Shown in pieces: positions 53,927 to 63,173 of a stretch of 64,000 nt of DNA. The notes under the pieces were generated by a model. It did not search any database and had not been told where the DNA came from. It saw only the letters and a list, made by a program, of their open reading frames with translations. The DNA is from Streptomyces anulatus (lineage in GTDB: Bacteria; Actinomycetota; Actinomycetes; Streptomycetales; Streptomycetaceae), in assembly GCF_014650675.1 (NCBI RefSeq), contig NZ_BMVK01000002.1, forward strand, positions 248,001 to 312,000. The letters are read 5' to 3'. A program made the translations under genes and the position numbers. Positions within the stretch are counted from its first letter, which is position 1; the number at the start of each line of letters is the position of its first letter.

Positions 53927-55793
53927 CCCGGCCGTCCAGCCCGGCGGTGAGGAAGGCGCCGCCGTGCGAGTCGGAGACGTAGACGCGCAGCACCGGGCGG
54001 TCCTCGTGGAAGGGCGACGAGGGGTCCACGATCACGTAACGGCTCTCCGGTTCGTCGACGTTGAGCGTCTTCTCCGCCGTCTTCAGCAGGGCGGGCAGCA
54101 CGTCCCAGTCGACGGAGTTCAGGTCGATCGTCGTGGACCCGGACGTCAGGGTGCCGCCCCTGTCGTCGTTCTTCGCCCGGCCGTCGCGGTAGCTGAAGCT
54201 GTCGTACAGCGCGGCGTTGGACTTCAGCGGCGCGTCGGCGGAGGCGTGGTCGCCGTAGAGGGTGAAGTCGGTGACCTTCGTCCCGCCCATGACCGGCTTC
54301 ATCGCCTTGATCGCGGCCCGCGCCCCTTCCGGGGTCAGCAGGTCCTCGGCCTCCGGTACCTCCTCCTCGGAACCGCCGGTGTCTCCGGACCCGTCGGAGT
54401 CGTCGGCCACCGGGTCCGGCGCCGGAACGGAGGCCTGAGGGGCGCTCGCCCGGTCGCGCGGGCGGTCGTCGCTGTCGGAGCCCCTGGACGAGAACGGGTC
54501 GGCCGTCCAGATGATGGCGCCCGCGATCACCACGGCCGAGACGACGGACGATGCGGCGCTGATCCGCCAGACCCGGCGCTCGACGCGGCGGCCGCGCTCG
54601 TGCAGGGCGTCGTAGGGGTCGGTGGCGGGCTGCTGGTACGGGTTGCCGCCGGATGCGGGCGTGGAGGCGGAAGCGGGCGGCGGGAAGCCGTAGCCCGTCG
54701 GGATACGGTCCTCCGGGCCCGCGGCCGAGGAGGACGCGGCGGAGGAGGGCGCGGCGGAGGATCCGCCGGGCCGGGCGGACGCCGGGGGCTTGCGGTCGGA
54801 CACGGGTGACGGGGGCGGCACGGACTCGGACGCGGGTCCCGGCCGGGGCGGCGGCGTGGCGGCCGTCTGCGTGGGCGTGGCGTGCACCGACCCGGGGCCG
54901 GACGCGGGCCGTTCCCGTACGGGCTCCGTGGGCGTCGGGGCGGGGCTCCCGCCCGTGCGCGCGGCCTCGGCCAGCAGGCGGTCGAGGGCCTCGGCGTCCG
55001 GGCGGGCCGGGATGTCCCTGGTGAGGAGCGCGTTCAGCACCGGGGTGAGGGACCCGGCCCGTACCGGCGGCGGGATCTCCTCGTCGAGCACGGCGGCCAG
55101 CGTGGCCAGGGTGGTGGCCCGGCGCAGCGGGTGGCGGCCCTCGACGGCGACGTACAGCATCATGCCGAGCGACCAGAGGTCGGAGGACGGGTCGCCCTCG
55201 GTGCCCCGGATCCGCTCGGGGGCTATGTAGTCGGGCGAGCCGATGAGGGCGCCCGTCATGGTGAGGCTGGTCGACTCGCGGATGGCGGCGATGCCGAAGT
55301 CCGTGAGGACGGGCCGGCCGTCGGCACGCAGCAGCACGTTGGCGGGCTTGACGTCGCGGTGCTGGATGCCGGAGGCGTGGGCGGCGCGGAGGGCGGAGAG
55401 GATGCCGCGTCCCAACTCGGCTGCCTCGGCGGGCTCCATGGGGCCGGCGGCGAGCCGGTCGTGCAGGGAGGAGCCGGCCACCAGCTCCATCACGATCCAC
55501 GGGTAGCCGTCCTCGCCGGGGTCGACGATGTGGTGGACGGTGACCACGTTGGGATGGTCGACCCGGGCCAGGGCACGGGCCTCGCGCAGCACCCGGGCAC
55601 GCAGGGTGCGGGCGCCTTCGGGGTCGTACTCCGCGAGCGCCGGGTCCGGGGGCCGTACCTCCTTGAGGGCGACATCACGGTGCAGCGCCTCGTCGCGGGC
55701 CCGCCAGACCATGCCCATGCCACCGCTGCCGAGCCGCTCCACCAGCGTGAAGCGGCCGTCGATCACCCGTCCCGAGGGGGCCTCTGCGCTCAT
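53895..55793 (-). CDS. Ser/Thr protein kinase (PknB type) with extracellular domain
   Basis: 632 aa. The kinase domain (about 15-280) is complete: glycine loop ERLGSGGMGMVW, ALKEV, catalytic HRDVKPANVLL, DFGIAAI and a PDYIAPE activation segment. A Pro/Ser/Ala-rich juxtamembrane linker of about 140 residues leads to one membrane helix (SVVSAVVIAGAIIWTA) and an extracellular domain of about 190 residues, not PASTA. It ends inside the convergent membrane protein gene. ATG 55793 is chosen; with no ribosome site visible, the mRNA may be leaderless. Confidence 0.93.
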   Translation of the reverse strand: MSAEAPSGRVIDGRFTLVERLGSGGMGMVWRARDEALHRDVALKEVRPPDPALAEYDPEGARTLRARVLREARALARVDHPNVVTVHHIVDPGEDGYPWIVMELVAGSSLHDRLAAGPMEPAEAAELGRGILSALRAAHASGIQHRDVKPANVLLRADGRPVLTDFGIAAIRESTSLTMTGALIGSPDYIAPERIRGTEGDPSSDLWSLGMMLYVAVEGRHPLRRATTLATLAAVLDEEIPPPVRAGSLTPVLNALLTRDIPARPDAEALDRLLAEAARTGGSPAPTPTEPVRERPASGPGSVHATPTQTAATPPPRPGPASESVPPPSPVSDRKPPASARPGGSSAAPSSAASSSAAGPEDRIPTGYGFPPPASASTPASGGNPYQQPATDPYDALHERGRRVERRVWRISAASSVVSAVVIAGAIIWTADPFSSRGSDSDDRPRDRASAPQASVPAPDPVADDSDGSGDTGGSEEEVPEAEDLLTPEGARAAIKAMKPVMGGTKVTDFTLYGDHASADAPLKSNAALYDSFSYRDGRAKNDDRGGTLTSGSTTIDLNSVDWDVLPALLKTAEKTLNVDEPESRYVIVDPSSPFHEDRPVLRVYVSDSHGGAFLTAGLDGRVIDKNPRPKG

Positions 55794-55983
55794 GGGCCGT
55801 AGCGTACGGGGGGCGTACGACAGCGGGGAGACAGGGCCGTACGGACGGCCGAAACGCAACACGCCATCGGCCGTGGTCCGCCGCGCGCCTCCCACGGGCC
55901 GCGCCTCCCCCGGGACTTGCCCCTGTCCGCCTCCCCCTCGGGGCTTGCCCCTCCGTCCGCCTCTCCGTCAGGCCGCGCCTCCG

Positions 55984-57174
55984 TCAGGCCGAGGTGCGTT
56001 TGCGGGAGGGCGCCGTCTTCTTCGCCGTTGTGCCGCTGCTCGACGACGACGTCCGCTTCTTCGTCGCGGTCTTCGTCGCGGTCTTCGTCGTGGACTTCTT
56101 CGCGGTCGTCCGGCTCCCGGCGCTCCCGGCGGACTTCTTCGCCGTCGACGTGGACTTCTTCGCGCCGGTGGACTTGGGGGCGGACTTCTTGGCCGTGGAG
56201 CTTCCGGAGCGGGTGACCGTCTTGCCGGTCGGGGTGCGGTGCGTGGTCTTCTTCGCCGTCCCGGTGGTCTGCTCGGCCTTGGTCGTCTGCTCGGCCTCGG
56301 TGGTCCGCGCGGTCTTCCCGGAGGTCTTCGACGACGTCTTCTTGATGGGGTGGACGTCCGCCATGCCGCCGTCGCCGTCGCCCGCACCCTCGACGTTCCG
56401 GGATTTCCTGGCCGCCCGCACGCTGTTCTCCAGGGCCGCGATCAGGTCGATGACCTTGCCGTCGCCGGTGTCCTCGGGCTCGGCCGGGAGCACGGTCTCG
56501 CCGGCGGCCTTCGCGGCGACGAGTTCCTCCACCGCCTCCCGGTAGTCATCGTGGAGGCTGTCCATGTCGACCTCGCCGAGGGTGTCCATCAGGGCGTCCG
56601 CCAGGTCGAGTTCGGCGTCGCGGACCGTGATGTCGCCCTCCGGCGCGGCGTCCTGCGGCGCGCGGATCTCGTCGGGCCAGAGAAGGCCGTGCATGGCGAT
56701 CACGTCGTCCACCACGCGGAGCATGCCGAGCCGTTCGCGGCCGCGCAGGGCGTACTTGGCGACGGCGACCCTGTTGCTGCGTTTGAGGGCCTCGCGGAGC
56801 AGGGTGTACGGCTTGGCGGCCGGGACTCCGTTGGCGGAGAGGTAGTACGCCGCGTCCATCTGGAGCGGGTCGATCCGGTCGGCGGGCACGAAGGCGACGA
56901 TCTCGATGGTCTTCGCCGTGGGCAGCGGGAGCTGGGCCAGGTCCTCGTCGGTGATCGGGATCATCGTGCCGTCGGCGTCCTCGTAGGCCTTGCCGATCTC
57001 GCCGCCGGAGACCTCCTCCTCGTCCAGTTCACAGACCTTGCGGTACCGGATCCGGCCACCGTCGGCGAGGTGGATCTGCCGGAAGCTGATCGAGTGGTTC
57101 TCGGTGGCGTTGACCAGCTTGATGGGGATGCTGACCAGCCCGAAGGAGATCGCGCCGTTCCATATGGACCTCAC
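55984..57174 (-). CDS. ku: Ku DNA-end-binding protein with Lys-rich tail
   Basis: 396 aa. Residues 1-260 are the bacterial Ku core (MRSIWNGAISFGLVSIPIKL, then LQMDAAYYLSANGV). It encircles broken DNA ends and recruits ligase in non-homologous end joining. The C-terminal 130 residues are a Lys/Thr/Ser/Ala-rich tail with AKKS and TAKK repeats resembling histone H1. Such tails occur in Streptomyces and mycobacterial Ku and may bind DNA. It is divergent from ligD, with 78 bp between the start codons. Confidence 0.96.
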   Translation of the reverse strand: MRSIWNGAISFGLVSIPIKLVNATENHSISFRQIHLADGGRIRYRKVCELDEEEVSGGEIGKAYEDADGTMIPITDEDLAQLPLPTAKTIEIVAFVPADRIDPLQMDAAYYLSANGVPAAKPYTLLREALKRSNRVAVAKYALRGRERLGMLRVVDDVIAMHGLLWPDEIRAPQDAAPEGDITVRDAELDLADALMDTLGEVDMDSLHDDYREAVEELVAAKAAGETVLPAEPEDTGDGKVIDLIAALENSVRAARKSRNVEGAGDGDGGMADVHPIKKTSSKTSGKTARTTEAEQTTKAEQTTGTAKKTTHRTPTGKTVTRSGSSTAKKSAPKSTGAKKSTSTAKKSAGSAGSRTTAKKSTTKTATKTATKKRTSSSSSGTTAKKTAPSRKRTSA

Positions 57175-57252
57175 CGTTCACCCCTTGCCGACCGTTGAGC
57201 ACCCTTGAGGCGTCGGAGACGCTTTGGCATGGTTTCGTGTGACTCTTATCGT

Positions 57253-58143
57253 ATGACGCCGATCACCGAGGTGGAGGGGCGACGGGTCTCGCTCAGCAAT
57301 CTCGACAAGGTCCTGTATCAGGCCACCGGGACGACCAAGGGCGAGGTCCTGCACTACTACGCGGCCACCGTCGGCGGCGTGATCCTGCCCCATCTGCGCG
57401 AACGCCCCGTGTCCTTCCTGCGCTACCCGGACGGGCCGGACGGGCAGCTCTTCTTCACCAAGAATCCGCCGCCCGGTACGCCCGCCTGGGTGGAGACCAC
57501 CGCAGTCCCCCGGAGCGAGGACCCGGGCGCCCGGCAGGTGGTCGTGCGGGATCTGGCCTCCCTGATGTGGGCGGCCAACCTGGTGGTGGAGTTCCACACC
57601 CCGCAGTGGCGTGACGACGCACCGGAGATCGCCGACCGGATGGTCTTCGACCTGGACCCCGGCTCCCCCGCGACCGTCGTGGAGTGCTGCGCGGTGGCGC
57701 TCTGGCTGCGGGATCGTCTCGCGGCCGACGGGCTGGCCGCGTACGGGAAGACGTCCGGGTCCAAGGGGATGCATCTGCTGGTCCCGCTGGAGCCCACCCC
57801 GTCCGGCGAGGTGTCCGCGTACGCGAAACGGCTGGCCGTGGAGGCGGAGGCGGCCCTTCCGGGGCTGGCCCTGCACCGGATGAAGCGCTCCCTGCGGCCG
57901 GGCAAGGTCTTCGTCGACTTCAGCCAGAACGCCGCGTCGAAGACGACCGCCACGCCCTACACCCTGCGCGCCCGGCCCGAGCCCACCGTGTCGGCCCCGG
58001 TCACCTGGGACGAGATCGCGGGGTGCCGGGAGGCGGGCGCGCTGGTGTTCCGTGCCGGGGACCTGGCCGCCCGGCTGGACCGGCACGGCGATCTGCTCGC
58101 CCCGCTGAACGACCCGGAACAGGCTCGTCCGCTTCCTGCGTGA
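57253..58143 (+). CDS. ligD: stand-alone LigD polymerase (primase-like) domain
   Basis: 296 aa. This NHEJ polymerase fills gaps and adds nucleotides at breaks. The catalytic acidic pair is in MVFDLDPGSP, the third Asp in KVFVDFSQN, and the phosphate-binding part in GKTSGSKGMHLLVPL. No ligase or nuclease domain is fused, so a separate ligase must complete repair. ATG 57253 (MTPITEVEGRRVSLSN) is chosen; upstream in-frame codons from 57205 add a basic stretch in the promoter region. The Ku gene is divergent and adjacent. Confidence 0.94.
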   Translation: MTPITEVEGRRVSLSNLDKVLYQATGTTKGEVLHYYAATVGGVILPHLRERPVSFLRYPDGPDGQLFFTKNPPPGTPAWVETTAVPRSEDPGARQVVVRDLASLMWAANLVVEFHTPQWRDDAPEIADRMVFDLDPGSPATVVECCAVALWLRDRLAADGLAAYGKTSGSKGMHLLVPLEPTPSGEVSAYAKRLAVEAEAALPGLALHRMKRSLRPGKVFVDFSQNAASKTTATPYTLRARPEPTVSAPVTWDEIAGCREAGALVFRAGDLAARLDRHGDLLAPLNDPEQARPLPA

Positions 58144-58366
58144 CACGCCCCCGGTTCACAGGAATCCACAGCCGGATCGTCTTGACCGGGTCATGACCTG
58201 GTTACGGCCTGAGGAAAGGCCACAAGTGGCGGGTGGATTGTCGGACCCGTGGTGCACACTCTGCGCAGGCGCTTTCTCCAGGGCGCGCCGGGAGGGGTGT
58301 GACGGACAGGGCGCGCCACGGGGCGCGCCGGTCCGGGCGCTGTCGTGATCGTGGGGAGGGGATGGC

Positions 58367-60523
58367 GTGTTCTCGGGGATCGACGAGGTCGACTGGGCCT
58401 CGATGGAGCATGCCTACGGGCCTGCCGACGATGTGCCGGAGCTTCTTCGGGGGCTCGCGTCCGACGATCCGGCGGAGCGCGAGGCGGCGCTCGACGGCAT
58501 GTACGGCGCGGTGCACCACCAGGGCGATGTGTACGCGTGCACGCTCGCGTGCATCCCGTTCCTGTTCGAGCTGGCCGTCGACCCGGGGGTGCAGGACCGC
58601 GGCAGCGTGGTCGAACTGCTCACCAGCATCGGCGGCTTCGACCTCGACGAGGACGACGAGGCGGAGATCGACGAGGACGAGATCGAGGGCGCCGCGAACT
58701 ACGCGATGGCGGCGGCGGCGGTCACCGCGGGCGCGGGGGTCTTCTTCGAGCTGATCGCCGACGAGGACCCCGGCGTGCGGCTCGCGGCCCCGCTGGCGCT
58801 CGCCACACTGCACCGCCACCCCGTGCGGGTGCTCGCGCTGCTGCGGGAGCGGCTGCCGGTGGAGCCCGACGAGGAGGTGCGGCTCGCCCTCGTGGAGGCG
58901 GCCGGGCGGGTCGCGCTGCGGCACCGGCCGTTGGCGGGGCGGGTCGCGGAGTGGCTGGGCCGGCTGGCGTCCCGGGCGCACTCCCCGGGGCTGCGGCTGG
59001 CGGCCCTGGCCCAGCTGGCGCGCTGTTCGCCCGACGGGCTGCCCGGCGATGTGGTGCCGGTGGTCTCGGGGCTGCTGCGCGAGATGCGTTCCCCGCCGGA
59101 GGAGTCCGCGCAGGAGGGGGACGAGCCGGCGGACCCGGACGCGGAGCCGGTGGACCCGGAGCCGGTGGCCGCCGCGGAGACCTGTCGGGGCGAGCAGGTC
59201 GCGACGCCGACGCTCGTGGGGCAGCTGCGGTCGCTGTCCGCGCAGGAGAACGCCGGGCGCGGCGCCCCCTGGGCCGCGGATCTGCTGCGCACCCTGCACG
59301 TCGGCCTCGACGACCGGGTGGGCGACCGTACGGCGCTGCTCGCCGACCAGTTGCGCAGCCCCGACCGCCGGCAGCGCATCGACGCCGTGCGGATGAGCGG
59401 CGGGCTGATACGGGCCTGGCGCGGCCCCTACGAGGAGCTGGTGGCGCTCGTCGGCGATCAGCTGTCCGACCCCGAGCCCCGGCTGGCCGAGGCCGCGTCC
59501 CATGTCCTGGAGGAGTTGTTCGGCCTGGCCGCGCCCGCCGCGGACGCCCTGGCCGCCCGGCTGGCCGACCGCCCCGGGGACTGGGTGAAGTCCTGGCCCA
59601 GTGGTCCGCCCGGGCTCGGCTCCACCGTGAAGGCCCTGGCACGCCTCGGGGACGCCCGGGCGCTGCCGGCGCTGGCGGCGGCGCTGGAGCTGCCGCAGGT
59701 GGCGCACGACGTGGGGTTCGCGGTGGGCCACCTGGGGGCGGCGGCGGAGCCCCTCGCCGGGGCGCTGCGGGGCAGGCTCGCGGAGGTGGAGCTGGACGAG
59801 GGGGCCTACGACCGGGCGAGCCCGCTACTGGCCGGGCTGACCGGGCTGCGGGCGGGCGAGGCGACCCCCGAGGTGCTGCGGGTGCTGCGCGGGGCGCCGG
59901 ACTACCGGGGCGAGTGGCTGCGTACGGCGGCGCTGCGGGCGCTGGGTTCGTTCGGGCCCGCGGCCCGGGAGGCCGTCCCGGAGCTGCGGGCGCTGATCCG
60001 CAGCCCGGGGACGGCCTCCGCGACGGAGGCGGCCGAGGCGCTGTGGGCGATCTCCGGGGACGCCGACGCGGTGCTGCCGGTGCTGATCGAGGGCCTCCAG
60101 TCGCACCATGTCCACGACCGGCGGGCGGCGGCGGTGGCGCTGGGGGCCCTCGGGACGCGCGCCGCGGTGGTCGCGCCCCGGCTGCGCGGGCTGCTGGCGC
60201 ACGAGGAGCTGTGGCTGCGGGTCGACGCGGCGATCGCGCTGTGGGAGGTGTCCGGCAGGTCGCAGGAGACCGTCGAGGCACTGCTCGCCGGCTGGGAGCG
60301 GAGCCGTCATGTGCGGGTCCGGGTGGCAGAATGCGTGGCACGGATGGGGCCGGTCCCGGAGGGGTCGGCCGCAGCACACGTCCTGCGGAGCGAGCTCGCC
60401 TCCGTACGCCGTCACAACGCGATGGACGGCGGGTACGGCAGTCATGACATCCACGAGGACGAGAAGCTCCTGGCGCTGTGCCGACAGGCACTCCGGGGGA
60501 CGGGGAAAGGAACCACGGCATGA
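58367..60523 (+). CDS. HEAT-repeat protein
   Basis: 718 aa from GTG 58367, with GGGGAGGGG upstream. The protein is made of about twelve to fifteen helical pairs of HEAT type, for example VLPVLIEGLQSHHVHDRRAA followed by VALGALG. An acidic linker near residue 105 (DLDEDDEAEIDEDEIEGA) stands out. There is no catalytic motif; such proteins are scaffolds for protein contact. It overlaps the zinc-ribbon gene by 4 bp (ATGA), so they are co-translated. Function unknown. Confidence 0.88.
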   Translation: MFSGIDEVDWASMEHAYGPADDVPELLRGLASDDPAEREAALDGMYGAVHHQGDVYACTLACIPFLFELAVDPGVQDRGSVVELLTSIGGFDLDEDDEAEIDEDEIEGAANYAMAAAAVTAGAGVFFELIADEDPGVRLAAPLALATLHRHPVRVLALLRERLPVEPDEEVRLALVEAAGRVALRHRPLAGRVAEWLGRLASRAHSPGLRLAALAQLARCSPDGLPGDVVPVVSGLLREMRSPPEESAQEGDEPADPDAEPVDPEPVAAAETCRGEQVATPTLVGQLRSLSAQENAGRGAPWAADLLRTLHVGLDDRVGDRTALLADQLRSPDRRQRIDAVRMSGGLIRAWRGPYEELVALVGDQLSDPEPRLAEAASHVLEELFGLAAPAADALAARLADRPGDWVKSWPSGPPGLGSTVKALARLGDARALPALAAALELPQVAHDVGFAVGHLGAAAEPLAGALRGRLAEVELDEGAYDRASPLLAGLTGLRAGEATPEVLRVLRGAPDYRGEWLRTAALRALGSFGPAAREAVPELRALIRSPGTASATEAAEALWAISGDADAVLPVLIEGLQSHHVHDRRAAAVALGALGTRAAVVAPRLRGLLAHEELWLRVDAAIALWEVSGRSQETVEALLAGWERSRHVRVRVAECVARMGPVPEGSAAAHVLRSELASVRRHNAMDGGYGSHDIHEDEKLLALCRQALRGTGKGTTA

Positions 60524-60834
60524 TCATTTTCGGTACCAAGGGCTACCTCTACCAGCTGGCCGTCCTGACGATGGTGTGCGGCTGGTGCGGCAATCCGGCG
60601 GCGCACACCCTGCGCAAGCGGGTCACGAAGTTCACGCTGTTCTTCGTGCCGCTGTTCCCGTTCTCGACGAAGTACGCCACGCAGTGCACGTTCTGCGGCG
60701 GGGAGCGGCAGATACCCCAGGAGGAGGCGGACCGGCTGCTCGCGCAGGCCTCGGCCGGGCAGGACGGCAACGCCCATGGGCAGGCCCCGCAGCCCGGTTT
60801 CACACCTCCCGGGCAGAACCCGTACCAGCGCTGA
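60520..60834 (+). CDS. zinc-ribbon membrane-associated small protein
   Basis: 104 aa from ATG 60520, with AAAGGAA upstream. Two CxxC pairs (VCGWCGN and CTFCGG) flank a hydrophobic stretch (FTLFFVPLFPF), as in zinc-ribbon-15 proteins. The C-terminal tail is Gly/Pro/Gln-rich. It is translationally coupled to the HEAT-repeat gene. Its role is unknown. Confidence 0.88.
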   Translation: MIIFGTKGYLYQLAVLTMVCGWCGNPAAHTLRKRVTKFTLFFVPLFPFSTKYATQCTFCGGERQIPQEEADRLLAQASAGQDGNAHGQAPQPGFTPPGQNPYQR

Positions 60835-60857
60835 CCCGGCGGCCCTCCTGACCGCCC

Positions 60858-60887
60858 CGGCCCCGTGGTCCCGCGACCGCGGGGCCG
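60858..60887 (+). terminator. hairpin after the zinc-ribbon gene
   Basis: CGGCCCCG (60858-60865) pairs with 60880-60887, and GGTC/GACC extends the stem around loop CCGC with single T and G mismatched. It lies 23 bp after the stop. Confidence 0.65.
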
Positions 60888-60979
60888 CGTAACGTCACAC
60901 AGGGGTACGAAGTCGGCATTGCGTGCGGTCGTCCGATTAGGGTGTGAGACCGCTGTCGTCGTCGAAGAGGAGGCGAGCC

Positions 60980-61705
60980 TTGCGCCCGCACCGCGTCCCG
61001 GCGGCGACCCGTACCGCCGTGTTCGCCCTCGCCGGGCTCGCCCTGCTGACCGGCTGCGGCGCGGCGGGCGGGCTGAAGAGCGCGGGGGACGCGCCGTCGG
61101 CCGTCGAGCCCAAGAGCCTCTGGCCGGAGCTGCCGCCCGCCTCCTCCGCCCCGTACGACTACGGCGAGGGCGAGACCGCGCGCATCCCGGGGATCCGGGT
61201 GGCCGGCGGCGATGTGCGGCGGCTGGATCCGGTGACCGTGGCGCAGGCCGGGCTGAAGGCGAAGACGGACCGGGACAGCGGCCTGGACGAGCTGCCGGAC
61301 GAGACGGTGAAGCAGATCGAGGCGTGCCGGACCGCCCCGGACGACTGCCCGGTCCTCCCGCCGTACTACCGCGACCTGACCGGCGACGGCAGGGACGAAC
61401 TGGTGCTCGGTATCCGGATGCCCGACCGGCAGCTCGCCGTGCGCGTCTACATGCCGGACGAGGGCCGGCTGACCCGGATCATGTCCACCTACGACGCCGT
61501 CATCAGCGTGGAGCTGGCGGGCCGGGACCTGATCATGCGGGCGCCCTCGGTGATCCCGGGGTACGAGTACCGCACGGCGTGGTCCTGGGACGACCGGCAG
61601 CGCGCGATGCTGCCCACCCGGGACGAGATCCTGCGGACGCCCGAGCACCGGAAGGCCCCGAAACCCTCCCCGGAGTCCACCGCGTCCTCCGCGGGGACGC
61701 GATGA
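60980..61705 (+). CDS. lipoprotein, probable partner of the adjacent kinase
   Basis: 241 aa from TTG 60980, with AGAGGAGG 6 bp upstream; an in-frame start at 60944 lacks such a site. The lipobox LLTGC gives a lipid-modified Cys after a 20-25 residue signal. The mature part has two further cysteines (ACRTAPDDC) and an FG-GAP-like stretch (DLTGDGRDELVLGI). It overlaps the kinase start by 4 bp. By analogy with lipoproteins such as CseA it may tune the kinase, but it is not similar enough to call it that. Confidence 0.88.
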   Translation: MRPHRVPAATRTAVFALAGLALLTGCGAAGGLKSAGDAPSAVEPKSLWPELPPASSAPYDYGEGETARIPGIRVAGGDVRRLDPVTVAQAGLKAKTDRDSGLDELPDETVKQIEACRTAPDDCPVLPPYYRDLTGDGRDELVLGIRMPDRQLAVRVYMPDEGRLTRIMSTYDAVISVELAGRDLIMRAPSVIPGYEYRTAWSWDDRQRAMLPTRDEILRTPEHRKAPKPSPESTASSAGTR

Positions 61706-63081
61706 GGCGGCGCGTCCTCCGCTCGCCCTCCTGGACCGCGAGCCTCACCTGGAAGTCCGCGGTCTTCCTGACCGTCATGTGCTGCACCCTGGCCGCCCTC
61801 CTCGGCTTCCTGGTGCACACGGCGGTCACCCGGCAGACGGTCGAACAGGCCCGGGACAAGACGCTGAGCCGGCTGGAGGTGGTCACCGACGCGTACGAGG
61901 CCGGGGAGCCGCTGCCCCCGGGGTCCGGCATCGACCCGCCGGGCCTGCCCGCCTCGCTGCGCGCCCTGGCCTCGGGCGGCGAACGGGGCACCCTCGTCGC
62001 GGACGGACCGCACCGGCCGGGCGACCCGGACGGGCGGAGCGGACCCGCCATGTGGGCGGCGGGCCCGGCGGACGGGCGGGCGCTCGCCACCTGGACGGAC
62101 TACAGCCACAGCGCCCGCACCATCGGCGGCCTCGACCGGGCGATCATCGGCTCCTCGCTGCTGGCCATCGCCGCCACCCTGCTCGTCGGCCTGTTCGCCG
62201 TCGGCCGGGTGACCCGCAGGCTCCACCAGAGCGCCCGGGTGGCCCGCCGGATCAGCGCGGGCGATCTCGACGCCCGGGTGCGCGACCCCCGGACCGCGCG
62301 CCCGGTCCGGGCCCAGGACGAGGTGGCGATCGTGGCGGGCGCGCTCGACACCATGGCCTCGACCCTCCAGCGCAAGCTCCAGACCGAGCAGCGGTTCACC
62401 GCCGACGTGGCGCACGAGCTGCGCACCCCGCTGACCGGCCTGTCGGCCGCCGCCGAACTGCTGCCGCCGGGCCGCCCGGCGGAGCTGGTGCGCGACCGGG
62501 TGCGGGCCATGCGGGCGCTGACGGAGGACCTGCTGGAGATCTCCCGCCTCGACGCCCGCACCGAGCAGGTCGACCTCGCCGTGCACGAGCTCGCCCCCGT
62601 GGCGGAGCGGGTCGTCCGGGCGTCGGGCACCGACACCGAGGTGCGGGTGACGGGCGCGGCCCGGGTGGAGACGGACCGGCGGCGCCTGGAGCGGGTGATC
62701 GGCAATCTGGTGACCAACGCCCATCGGCACGGGCGCCCTCCGGTGGTGCTGAGCGTGGACGGCGCGGTGGTCTCCGTGACCGACCGCGGCCCGGGATTCC
62801 CGGCGTATCTGCTGGACGGCGGGCCGCAGCGGTTCCGGACGGACGGTGCGGGCAAGGGGCACGGGCTCGGGCTGACCATCGCCCTCGGCCAGGCCGAGGT
62901 CATCGGCGCCCGGCTGGACTTCGGCAATCCGCCGGACGGCGGGGCGCTCGCCCGGTTGACCCTGCCGGAGTACGTACGCCTGGATGACGGGGAATGCGAC
63001 CGGAATCCCGGTGGTGACGGGGGTCCGGAGGGCCGGGACGACCCGGACGGCTCAACAGGGAGCGCACCTCACGGACCGTGA
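61702..63081 (+). CDS. transmembrane sensor histidine kinase
   Basis: 459 aa. Two membrane helices flank an outer sensor domain of about 100 residues. HAMP, HisKA (phospho-His in FTADVAHELRTPLTGL) and HATPase domains follow; in the last, RVIGNLVTNAHRHG is the N box, DRGPGF the G1 box and GKGHGLGLTIA the G2 box. The C-terminal tail of about 35 residues is Asp/Gly-rich. ATG 61702 overlaps the lipoprotein stop. No response regulator is encoded on either side in the window. Confidence 0.92.
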   Translation: MRRRVLRSPSWTASLTWKSAVFLTVMCCTLAALLGFLVHTAVTRQTVEQARDKTLSRLEVVTDAYEAGEPLPPGSGIDPPGLPASLRALASGGERGTLVADGPHRPGDPDGRSGPAMWAAGPADGRALATWTDYSHSARTIGGLDRAIIGSSLLAIAATLLVGLFAVGRVTRRLHQSARVARRISAGDLDARVRDPRTARPVRAQDEVAIVAGALDTMASTLQRKLQTEQRFTADVAHELRTPLTGLSAAAELLPPGRPAELVRDRVRAMRALTEDLLEISRLDARTEQVDLAVHELAPVAERVVRASGTDTEVRVTGAARVETDRRRLERVIGNLVTNAHRHGRPPVVLSVDGAVVSVTDRGPGFPAYLLDGGPQRFRTDGAGKGHGLGLTIALGQAEVIGARLDFGNPPDGGALARLTLPEYVRLDDGECDRNPGGDGGPEGRDDPDGSTGSAPHGP

Positions 63082-63173
63082 CGCGTTGCCGACCGTGAGT
63101 GGCGAACCTAGCGTGACGAGCACGAGCCCAGCTCGTGTCCCCCACGGTCCCTTCCTCATCGCATGGAGGCAGC

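Noticed and set aside
58278..58330. Cluster of three GGCGCGCC sites before the HEAT-repeat gene
   Set aside because: Such GC-only palindromes are expected by chance at this base composition, and no further structure surrounds them.
60980..63081. A cse-type (sigE) envelope stress operon
   Set aside because: The lipoprotein and kinase order is similar, but there is no sigma factor or response regulator, and the kinase sequence does not look like CseC.
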